The translations under genes were made by a program, and so were the position numbers. 7,155 nt of DNA from an uncultured Selenomonadales bacterium (GTDB lineage: Bacteria; Bacillota; Negativicutes; Selenomonadales; Selenomonadaceae), in contig CALEPR010000131.1 in NCBI GenBank assembly GCA_937910665.1, positions 1-7,155 of the forward strand, written 5' to 3'. Below the pieces are notes generated by a model. The model was not told where the DNA came from. It made no database searches and saw only the letters and a list, made by a program, of their open reading frames with translations. How positions within the stretch are numbered: the first letter of the stretch is position 1; every line of letters begins with the position of its first letter. Below are positions 1-5,029 of this stretch, piece by piece.

Positions 1-243
1 AGAATTATTGCAAAAATTGGCTCGGACGCAGTTTATTGTCTTGCCGTGAAGGATGAAAATCTCGGAATTTCTTTCAAGATTGAGGACGGAAGTTTTGCCG
101 CGATAACGCCGATGGTTATTGCCGTCCTGAAAAAATTTGATTTGCTTACTAAAACCGAAGCTGAAGAACTCGACAAAAAATTCCCGCCGACTTTAAAAAA
201 TCATCGCGGAGATATTATTGGAACTATCGAGGCAGTTTTCTGA
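1..243 (+). CDS. L-asparaginase II family protein, C-terminal fragment
   Basis: The window opens inside a gene in frame 1, and the last 80 residues are visible up to a TGA stop. The reading RIIAKIGSDAVYC, then LGISFKIEDGS, then a PMVIAVLKKF helix and a closing NHRGDIIGTIEA resembles the C-terminal end of the L-asparaginase II family (Pfam asparaginase_II type, as in Rhizobium etli), where a KxGAEGVYC-like strand and a GIAxKIEDG strand are conserved. Known members hydrolyse L-asparagine to aspartate and ammonia in the cytoplasm. The GTG at 46 could be mistaken for a start, but the homologous reading continues upstream to base 1, so the true start lies outside the window. The next gene begins 27 bp downstream, suggesting a shared transcript. 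The family call rests on recalled motifs only. Confidence 0.8.
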   Translation, partial: RIIAKIGSDAVYCLAVKDENLGISFKIEDGSFAAITPMVIAVLKKFDLLTKTEAEELDKKFPPTLKNHRGDIIGTIEAVF

Positions 244-258
244 CGGAAAAAAATTTTT

Positions 259-263
259 GGAGG
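259..263 (+). promoter_or_regulatory. Ribosome binding site deciding a TTG start
   Basis: GGAGG lies 7 nt before the TTG at 271. No ATG lies at a suitable distance, so this site supports TTG as the start of the pRiA4b ORF-3-like gene. Confidence 0.8.
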
Positions 264-270
264 AAAAAAG

Positions 271-873
271 TTGAGTAAAATTCCTGTATTTCAATTCAAG
301 GTGACTTTGGAAGGATTTAAGCCGCCGATTTGGAGACGATTTATCGTGCCGTCCGATTATACTTTTCAAGAATTTGCGGAATTGATTATGGTCGTTATGG
401 GGTGGAGCGGTTTGCATCTGTCCGACTTTTATATTTCGAGAAGTGAAGGTGTTAAAGTTTTTTTCCCGCACGGTGAAGATCCCTATGATGATGATTTTTG
501 GGAAAACGAATATTCCTGCAACTTGGACGCAAGAGAGGCTAAGCTCACAAAATTTTTGCCGAGAGTGAAAAGATTTTTTTTCACTTACGACATGATCGAT
601 TCTTGGAGTCACGTCATTTTGCTGGAGAAAGTTTTGGAAGACGAGGAGTTTGAAAGTCCTGTAGTTTTGAAATATAAAGGTCTTTGTCCCGAAGAAGCAT
701 TTGATGACATCTTTGATTGTCACGGCGAGGCGATAGCCGGAAACAAACTTGTGATAAAACGAGCTGCGAAAAATTTTGATCCGGAATATAATCTTGACGA
801 CGTGAATAATTATCTCCGACAAATTTTTAATTCACACAGCAGAACTATCTATGGCGAAGGGGAGTTATTTTGA
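271..873 (+). CDS. Plasmid pRiA4b ORF-3-like family protein
   Basis: A 200-residue protein of the pRiA4b ORF-3-like family (PF07929 type), whose biochemical role is not established. Visible family marks are the opening beta strand FQFKVTLEGFKPPIWRR (residues 7-23, with the PPIWRR signature), an LHLSDF segment (48-53), FTYDMIDSWSHVILLEKVL (104-122, matching the usual YDFGDSWEH-like core), GLCPEEA (137-143) and FDPEYNLDDVN (169-179) near the end. The family's usual GDxW is DSW here, and the usual CPPEDxGG is CPEEAFDD, so this is a divergent copy. There is no signal peptide or membrane segment, so it is presumably cytoplasmic. Translation starts at TTG behind GGAGG. The last codons overlap the birA start by 4 nt (TTGA), which suggests translational coupling. 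Function cannot be assigned from context. Confidence 0.85.
   Translation: MSKIPVFQFKVTLEGFKPPIWRRFIVPSDYTFQEFAELIMVVMGWSGLHLSDFYISRSEGVKVFFPHGEDPYDDDFWENEYSCNLDAREAKLTKFLPRVKRFFFTYDMIDSWSHVILLEKVLEDEEFESPVVLKYKGLCPEEAFDDIFDCHGEAIAGNKLVIKRAAKNFDPEYNLDDVNNYLRQIFNSHSRTIYGEGELF
857..864 (+). promoter_or_regulatory. Ribosome binding site deciding the birA TTG start
   Basis: AAGGGGAG ends 5 nt before the TTG at 870. It lies inside the 3' end of the upstream gene, whose stop codon overlaps this start. The site favours TTG 870 over the ATG at 851, which is in another frame. Confidence 0.75.
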
Positions 874-1853
874 GAAAAAAAATTTTGCAACTTTTGAAAG
901 ATGCGGACGGAAATTTTATTTCGGGCGAGGAACTTGCAAAAAAATTTTCTGTCACGCGCACAGCAATTTGGAAACATATCAACACTCTGAAAAAAATTGG
1001 CTACAATATTTCCAGCGTCGAGAAAAAAGGTTATAAACTGGAAGGCGAGCCGGATTTGCTTTTGCCTGAAATTATTCAGCCGAACTTGCAGACAAAAATC
1101 ATCGGCGCAGGGAAAAATTATTTTTACTTCGATTCAATCGACTCGACAAATAATTTTGCAAAAAAAGTTGCGGCTGAAGGAGCGGCGGACGGAACTGTTG
1201 TAGTTGCAGAGGAACAGACAGGCGGCAAAGGTCGCTTGGACAGAAATTTTTTCTCGCCGAAAGGTAAAAGCATTTTATTTTCTGTAATCTTGCGTCCGAA
1301 ATGTATTCCGAAAGACGCACCGAAATTTACTTTGCTTGCGGCGGTCGCAGTTGCTTTGGCTATGGAAAAATTTAATCTTCGCGCAGAAATTAAATGGCCC
1401 AACGACATCATGCATGGCGACAAAAAACTTGTCGGCATTTTGACTGAAATGAACGCCGCGATTGAACAAGTAAATTTTATTGTCGTCGGAATTGGAATAA
1501 ATGTAAATTTCAGTCGCGAAGATTTTCCTGCAGACATTGAAAAAATTGCGTCGTCACTTTCCGAACTTGCCGGGAAAAAAATTTTGCGCCGAGAATTTTT
1601 CAAAACTTTGTTGGAGAAATTTGACAAACTTTACAGCTTGGTTCGCGAGGAAGGTTTTAAAAAAATTTTTGACTTGTGGAGGAAATTTAATATTACTCTC
1701 GGTCACGAAGTTAAAATTATTTCTGCGGAGTCGGGAGAAATTTTTTTCGGCAAGGCGATTGATATTGACGAAGACGGCGCATTGATTGTCGAGACTGAAG
1801 GCAAGTGGCAAAAAGTTTATGCCGGAGATGTTTCAATTAGAAATAAAGATTGA
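870..1853 (+). CDS. birA: Bifunctional biotin-protein ligase / biotin operon repressor BirA
   Basis: A 327-residue class II biotin-protein ligase. Such enzymes activate biotin to biotinyl-5'-AMP and attach it to the acceptor lysine of carboxylase subunits (BCCP). When idle, they repress biotin genes through an N-terminal DNA-binding domain. Residues 1-60 form the winged helix-turn-helix (SGEELAKKFSVTRTAIWKHI, then a wing ending KKGYKLEG). The catalytic domain shows DSTN (91-94), the nucleotide-binding loop GGKGRLDR (118-125, equivalent to GRGRRGR in E. coli, with the critical arginine kept as R122), KWPNDI (175-180), KKLVGILTE (185-193) and GIGINVN (207-213). A C-terminal SH3-like domain covers about 278-327. 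Length and domain order are normal for the repressor type. The TTG start overlaps the previous stop. No biotin synthesis gene is in view, so its targets lie elsewhere. Confidence 0.96.
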   Translation: MRKKILQLLKDADGNFISGEELAKKFSVTRTAIWKHINTLKKIGYNISSVEKKGYKLEGEPDLLLPEIIQPNLQTKIIGAGKNYFYFDSIDSTNNFAKKVAAEGAADGTVVVAEEQTGGKGRLDRNFFSPKGKSILFSVILRPKCIPKDAPKFTLLAAVAVALAMEKFNLRAEIKWPNDIMHGDKKLVGILTEMNAAIEQVNFIVVGIGINVNFSREDFPADIEKIASSLSELAGKKILRREFFKTLLEKFDKLYSLVREEGFKKIFDLWRKFNITLGHEVKIISAESGEIFFGKAIDIDEDGALIVETEGKWQKVYAGDVSIRNKD

Positions 1854-1856
1854 GGG
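1852..1856 (+). promoter_or_regulatory. htpX ribosome binding site overlapping the birA stop
   Basis: GAGGG overlaps the birA TGA stop and lies 7 nt before the ATG at 1864. It selects this ATG over the in-frame ATG at 1786, which lies inside birA and has no comparable site. Confidence 0.8.
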
Positions 1857-1863
1857 ATTTTTT

Positions 1864-2730
1864 ATGAATATTTTTAAGACAGTAATTTTAATGGCACTTT
1901 TGAGCGGAATAATGATCGCGGTCGGCGGTTCGCTCGGCGGAAGTTACGGCGCAGGAATTATGCTTATAATTTCGCTCGGAATGAATTTTTTCAGTTACTG
2001 GTTCAGCGACACAATAGTTTTGAAATCTTACAACGCTCGCGAAGTCACGGCGAATGATGCGCCGCAACTTTATGAAATTGTTTCCAATCTTGCAAGAAAA
2101 GCTGACCTGCCGATGCCGAAAGTTTACATAATTGACAGCGAAGTTCCGAACGCTTTCGCGACAGGAAGAAATCCAAGTCATGCGGCTGTCGCAGTCACCA
2201 CAGGAATTATGAAAGTTTTGGACTACAATGAAATTTCCGGAGTTTTGGGTCACGAACTCGCTCACGTCAAGCACAGAGATATTTTGACAGGAACAATCGC
2301 GGCGGCGATGGCGAGCGTAATTTCTATGGTCGCGCAAATCGCGCAGTGGGGAGCAATTTTCGGTTCGCGCTCGGACGAAGAAAACGGCGGCGGCTTAGGA
2401 TTTTTGGTGACGGCGATTGTCGCTCCGATTGCGGCGACGATAATCCAGCTTGCAATTTCCAGGTCTCGCGAGTACGACGCAGACAAAACCGGCGGAGAAC
2501 TTTGCGGCAACCCAAATTACCTTGCAAGTGCGCTTGAAAAAATTGAATATTACGCTCAACATTCCGCGCCGATGCCTCAGGCAGGAACTGCAACCGCACA
2601 CATGTTCATTGTAAATCCGCTGGAAAATGCAAAGACTGTATTCAAAAATTTATTTTCGACTCACCCGCCGACTGCAGAAAGAATTGCAAAACTTCATGAA
2701 CAATCGCTCAAATTATCTGCCGGACGCTGA
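1864..2730 (+). CDS. htpX: Membrane zinc metalloprotease HtpX
   Basis: A 288-residue M48-family protease of the cytoplasmic membrane. HtpX proteins degrade misfolded or damaged membrane proteins, often overlapping FtsH in quality control. Two hydrophobic segments lie near the N-terminus (about 5-22 and 29-47). The zinc site is the HEXXH motif in LGHELAHVKHRD (H130, E131, H134), and the third ligand is the glutamate of SREYDAD (E203). Between them lie two more hydrophobic stretches (about 142-165 and 178-198). The C-terminal STHPPTAERIAKL (265-277) is a standard family signature. Length matches the family's usual 280-295. The start was set at 1864 because of the ribosome site and because the protein then begins MNIFKT, as in other HtpX proteins. 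An upstream in-frame ATG would add 26 residues encoded within birA. It is probably the last gene of the first transcription unit. Confidence 0.96.
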   Translation: MNIFKTVILMALLSGIMIAVGGSLGGSYGAGIMLIISLGMNFFSYWFSDTIVLKSYNAREVTANDAPQLYEIVSNLARKADLPMPKVYIIDSEVPNAFATGRNPSHAAVAVTTGIMKVLDYNEISGVLGHELAHVKHRDILTGTIAAAMASVISMVAQIAQWGAIFGSRSDEENGGGLGFLVTAIVAPIAATIIQLAISRSREYDADKTGGELCGNPNYLASALEKIEYYAQHSAPMPQAGTATAHMFIVNPLENAKTVFKNLFSTHPPTAERIAKLHEQSLKLSAGR

Positions 2731-2731
2731 A

Positions 2732-2788
2732 ATTATTTTTTTGTTGCGCGAGAGGAAATTTCAAGTTAATATCTCGCAACAAAATAAT
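2732..2788 (+). other. Long stem-loop after htpX
   Basis: Left arm 2732-2753 and right arm 2772-2788 can form about 17 base pairs (ATTA, TTTT, GTTGC, GAGA against TCTC, GCAAC, AAAA, TAAT). There are two small bulges on the left arm and an 18-nt loop. It starts 2 nt after the htpX stop. The polarity is wrong for an intrinsic terminator: T-rich before and A-rich after, on both strands. It may protect the mRNA 3' end or stop transcription inefficiently. Confidence 0.6.
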
Positions 2789-2821
2789 GGAAAATAATTT
2801 GTGTCAGATGCGAATACAGAT

Positions 2822-2840
2822 TGTAAATTTAAAATTTGCA
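2822..2840. repeat. Imperfect 19-bp inverted repeat upstream of the transglycosylase promoter
   Basis: TGTAAATTT and AAATTTGCA flank a central A and match as an inverted repeat at 8 of 9 positions. It sits 24 bp before the proposed -35 element, where an activator could bind. It is AT-rich enough to be chance. Confidence 0.25.
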
Positions 2841-2863
2841 AATAAAAAAATTGTCGGCAACAC

Positions 2864-2892
2864 TTTAAAATGAAATCAAAACGCGCTATAAT
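2864..2892 (+). promoter_or_regulatory. Promoter of the transglycosylase-motE operon
   Basis: A -35-like TTTAAA (2864-2869), a 17-nt spacer and a perfect TATAAT (2887-2892) fit a housekeeping sigma promoter. Transcription would start near 2899 and leave a leader of about 98 nt. TAAA at 2866-2869 followed 15 nt later by GCTATAAT weakly resembles a flagellar sigma factor (SigD/FliA) promoter, but the -10 match is poor. Confidence 0.6.
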
Positions 2893-2916
2893 TTTAACAA
2901 CCAAAAGTAATATTCG

Positions 2917-2934
2917 TCGACCACATTGTGTCGA
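2917..2934 (+). other. Small stem-loop in the transglycosylase leader
   Basis: TCGA (2917-2920) pairs with TCGA (2931-2934), and CAC (2922-2924) pairs with GTG (2928-2930) around an ATT loop, leaving one bulged C. Seven base pairs is marginal, and no riboswitch family is recognised in this leader. Confidence 0.3.
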
Positions 2935-2996
2935 TGGTGGCAGACAAGTGTAGAGAAATTATTTTTTTTACTTGCATCAAAAGGAGATTTGCATAA

Positions 2997-3905
2997 ATGA
3001 TTGAGCTTCAAGGTCTTGAAAAAGTAGATTTAACACACAAGTTAGATGACGTAAGACAGAGAATCATGGCGATCGAGGATAAATTTGGTATTGGCGGAGA
3101 TTTTCAAACTGCGTTGAATCGTGAACTCAACAAAGGTATCATTGCACAAATTCAGCAAATTCAATCGACACAGCCGACAAAATCTACGCAAGAAATTTTG
3201 GCAGAAGCCAGGAAACTTTTGGACGGCACTCAACCTGTCAATGAAGCGGACGCAATAAATTCTGCAAAAGTTGCTGATGCTTTGAACTCGGCAAATAAAA
3301 ATTCTGCCGCCGGTCAACCTTCGAGTTCCTCACAAAATAATTCTTCGGCAAATGGTTCTTCGAGAAGAATTTTTCCTGGCGCAGAGGCTTTGCCCGGTAA
3401 AATTATGCAAAATAATATTCAAAATCCTGTTGCAGGAAATCAAAATGCGGCAATTTCCGCGCAAAATAATTCTACTCTTGATGAAAGTCTTTTTGAGTCC
3501 GACGACGAAGTTTCTGCAAGCGGAATTTCCTCTCCTGAAGTTGTTTCGCAAAAAGTTGCTTCAGCCGCGACCAGGTACGGAGTAGATCCAAATCTTGCTA
3601 AGGCGATTGCTATTGCCGAATCAGGTTTGAATCAAAATGACATTTCGGATGCAGGAGCGATCGGCGTTATGCAACTCATGCCTTCGACGGCAGTCACTCT
3701 TGGTGTCGATCCTTACGACGAAGATGAAAATATTGAAGGCGGCGTGAAATTTTTAAAACAGATGCTCGAAAGGTTTAATGGAAATATTCAGCTTGCTGTT
3801 GCCGCCTACAACGCCGGGCCAAGTGCAGTTGAACGGTACGGCGGAGTTCCACCTTACGGAGAAACTCAAGCCTATGTTCAGCGCGTTATGAGTTTGTACA
3901 ACTGA
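2997..3905 (+). CDS. Lytic transglycosylase (SLT domain), flagellum-associated type
   Basis: A 302-residue protein with a C-terminal SLT domain (about 182-300) that cleaves the MurNAc-GlcNAc bond of peptidoglycan to form anhydromuramyl ends. Domain marks are the catalytic glutamate in AIAESGLN (E208), GVMQLMP (223-229) and AYNAGP (270-275), ending YVQRVMSLYN. The N-terminus carries a short helical segment (about 15-30, DDVRQRIMAIEDKFGIG) of a kind I recall from Firmicutes transglycosylases near flagellar genes. A Ser/Asn/Gln-rich linker (about 98-160) joins the two. There is no signal peptide or membrane helix, so export would need another route. The flagellar type III apparatus is a plausible one, as for FlgJ (inference). 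AAGGAG at 2981-2986 precedes the ATG by 10 nt. The partner gene follows after 16 bp. Confidence 0.9.
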   Translation: MIELQGLEKVDLTHKLDDVRQRIMAIEDKFGIGGDFQTALNRELNKGIIAQIQQIQSTQPTKSTQEILAEARKLLDGTQPVNEADAINSAKVADALNSANKNSAAGQPSSSSQNNSSANGSSRRIFPGAEALPGKIMQNNIQNPVAGNQNAAISAQNNSTLDESLFESDDEVSASGISSPEVVSQKVASAATRYGVDPNLAKAIAIAESGLNQNDISDAGAIGVMQLMPSTAVTLGVDPYDEDENIEGGVKFLKQMLERFNGNIQLAVAAYNAGPSAVERYGGVPPYGETQAYVQRVMSLYN

Positions 3906-3921
3906 TTAGGAGTTAAAAACT

Positions 3922-4554
3922 ATGGCGAAGAAAAAAAGTTTTGTCAGCAAGATTGTTACATTTTTGTTTGTGATACTTTTCCTGTTAATTTTGTTGATAG
4001 GTGGAGCGGTCGCGGCAGTTTATTTTCAAGTCGTGAATGATGAACAAGTTCAGTTGGCGAATGAAAATTTAGGACTTTATAAATTGCCGGTCGTCGGTGC
4101 GGATCAAATTTTTGAATATTTTAAAGTTCCCGACGGAGTAGTTTGGCCGGAACCTGAACCGGAACCCGAACCGACAGAAGAAGAAAAAGATCAGTCGAAA
4201 GCTGCTGCGGTCGCGGCTAATACTCCAAAAGCCGGAGCAGAAACTCAACAAAAATCCAAAGACGTAAAAATTTCCAGAAAAGAAATTGAAGCGCAAATGG
4301 CGGTTCGAGAGGCGGCAGAGAAAAAACGCATTTCTAAACTTGCCAGAATTTATGAAAATATGAAACCTGAGGAAGCCGCGCAAGCTCTCGACGGCGTGGA
4401 AATGGACACGGTAGTTTTGATTTTGCAAAAAATGTCTGAGGATGCCGCCGCACAGGTTTTGGCAAAAATGGAACCGATTCAGGCAGCCAGACTCACGCAA
4501 ATGCTTTTTGAAGGAACTCAACGCCGACTGCCTGCAACTGTGGCAGGACAATAA
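3922..4554 (+). CDS. MotE/YlxF-like membrane protein with MgtE-N-like domain
   Basis: A 210-residue single-pass membrane protein. Residues 1-9 are basic (MAKKKSFVSK begins the chain) and 10-34 form one strongly hydrophobic helix, predicting a cytoplasmic N-terminus and an external C-terminal part. An EP repeat (about 76-84) and an acidic/alanine-rich linker lead to a charged helical stretch (113-140). The C-terminal domain (about 137-203: ARIYENMKPEEAAQALDG, then VVLILQKMSEDAAAQVLAKM, then ARLTQML) resembles the MgtE N-terminal helical repeat found in MotE and YlxF. In Sinorhizobium, MotE is a chaperone for the periplasmic motility protein MotC. In Firmicutes the homologues sit in flagellar operons and their role is unclear. 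AGGAG at 3908-3912 drives translation, and the gene lies between the transglycosylase and a terminator. It is not FliG or the MgtE transporter, whose other domains are absent. Confidence 0.82.
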   Translation: MAKKKSFVSKIVTFLFVILFLLILLIGGAVAAVYFQVVNDEQVQLANENLGLYKLPVVGADQIFEYFKVPDGVVWPEPEPEPEPTEEEKDQSKAAAVAANTPKAGAETQQKSKDVKISRKEIEAQMAVREAAEKKRISKLARIYENMKPEEAAQALDGVEMDTVVLILQKMSEDAAAQVLAKMEPIQAARLTQMLFEGTQRRLPATVAGQ

Positions 4555-4570
4555 AAAATTTAAAGATGTT

Positions 4571-4605
4571 GCGGAGATAAAAAAAAGACTCGCGGAGATA
4601 AAAAA
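4571..4605 (+). repeat. 14-bp direct repeat at the operon terminator
   Basis: GCGGAGATAAAAAA occurs at 4571-4584 and exactly again at 4592-4605, a 21-bp period. The second copy supplies part of the terminator stem and loop, so the stem may have arisen by a local duplication. Confidence 0.7.
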
Positions 4606-4623
4606 TTTTCGCGAATCTTTTTT
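4581..4623 (+). terminator. Rho-independent terminator after the motE-like gene
   Basis: Left arm 4581-4594 pairs with right arm 4610-4623 over 14 positions with a single C/A mismatch. The core is TCGCG/CGCGA, the loop is 15 nt, and the right arm ends in a run of six T. This A-stem-T layout is standard and closes the two-gene operon 26 bp after the stop. Confidence 0.85.
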
Positions 4624-4869
4624 GTTGTCAAAATTTTTTAAGTCGATAACTTTGTAGGAAAAATTTTTTTACCACGATATTTTTTTAATCTGATTTTCAA
4701 ATTGAATGAAATTAAAATGTTGACACTTTCTTACCTCAAAAAATTTTTTGATTTAAGTTACAAATCTGATTGCCGGCATCGAAAAAATTTTTTCCACAAT
4801 GTCGCCAAAAATTTTTGTAACATATGTTTGACAATCCTACATTAAGTAAAAATTTTTCTCCTGTAGCAG
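4624..4869. other. Non-coding AT-rich spacer with A-tract palindromes
   Basis: No credible gene is seen between the terminator and the PTS promoter. The stretch holds perfect palindromes at 4736-4751 (TC, six A, six T, GA), 4781-4794 (G, six A, six T, C) and 4806-4817 (CAAAAATTTTTG), plus a GC palindrome TGCCGGCA at 4771-4778. TTGACA occurs at 4720-4725 and 4828-4833, but neither has a good -10 at 16-18 nt. A-tracts of this kind can bend DNA upstream of a promoter. A5T5 strings are, however, common throughout this window, so their significance is uncertain. Confidence 0.5.
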
Positions 4870-4898
4870 TTGACGCTGAAAAATTAAAAAGTTATAAT
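4870..4898 (+). promoter_or_regulatory. Near-consensus promoter of the PTS gene
   Basis: TTGACG (4870-4875), a 17-nt spacer and TATAAT (4893-4898) match the housekeeping sigma consensus at 11 of 12 positions. The expected start is near 4905, leaving a leader of about 125 nt before the ATG at 5030. It is the strongest promoter match I found in the window. Confidence 0.85.
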
Positions 4899-4931
4899 CA
4901 CACAGAAATTTTTCATAATTTATTCAAGACA

Positions 4932-4989
4932 GACGACTTGCAATTACTGAAACGCTCGGAATTATTTTTAAATATTCTTGCAGGTCGTC
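4932..4989 (+). promoter_or_regulatory. Structured hairpin in the PTS mRNA leader
   Basis: GACGACTTGCAA (4932-4943) can pair with TTGCAGGTCGTC (4978-4989) as a 12-bp stem with one U-G wobble. Inside its 34-nt loop, GAATTATTT (4959-4967) can fold on AAATATTC (4970-4977) as a small AT hairpin that abuts the right arm. The structure lies wholly within the predicted leader and ends 23 nt before the Shine-Dalgarno. No uninterrupted U-tract follows, so it is not an obvious terminator. A leader control element is an inference. Confidence 0.55.
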
Positions 4990-5012
4990 CAAGCAGTTTA
5001 TTTTATCGCTTT

Positions 5013-5020
5013 AAAGGAGG
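5013..5020 (+). promoter_or_regulatory. Very strong Shine-Dalgarno of the PTS gene
   Basis: AAAGGAGG lies 9 nt before ATG 5030 and is almost the full anti-16S complement, consistent with high expression. Confidence 0.9.
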
Positions 5021-5029
5021 GCGACGCAC

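Noticed and set aside
193..822. A 209-codon open frame on the minus strand
   Set aside because: It lies antisense to the well-supported pRiA4b ORF-3-like gene, and its translation shows no recognisable domain. Open antisense frames are common in this AT-rich text.
1786..1863. A longer htpX starting at 1786
   Set aside because: It would add 26 residues encoded within birA, without a ribosome site. The ATG at 1864 has GAGGG and gives the standard HtpX N-terminus.
3922..4554. The gene as FliG or as the MgtE magnesium transporter
   Set aside because: Only the short MgtE-N-like helical repeat is shared. The FliG middle and C-terminal domains, the CBS domains and the MgtE membrane domain are all absent, and the protein has a single N-terminal membrane helix.
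4720..4833. Extra promoters at the TTGACA elements 4720-4725 and 4828-4833
   Set aside because: Neither has a recognisable -10 hexamer at 16-18 nt. The bases there are mostly T runs, unlike the clear TATAAT paired with TTGACG at 4870.
4932..4989. A LicT/SacY-type RAT antiterminator in the PTS leader
   Set aside because: TTACTG and GCAGG fragments recall RAT sequences, but they are about 30 nt apart instead of close together. The flanking bases do not match and no overlapping terminator with a U-tract is present.
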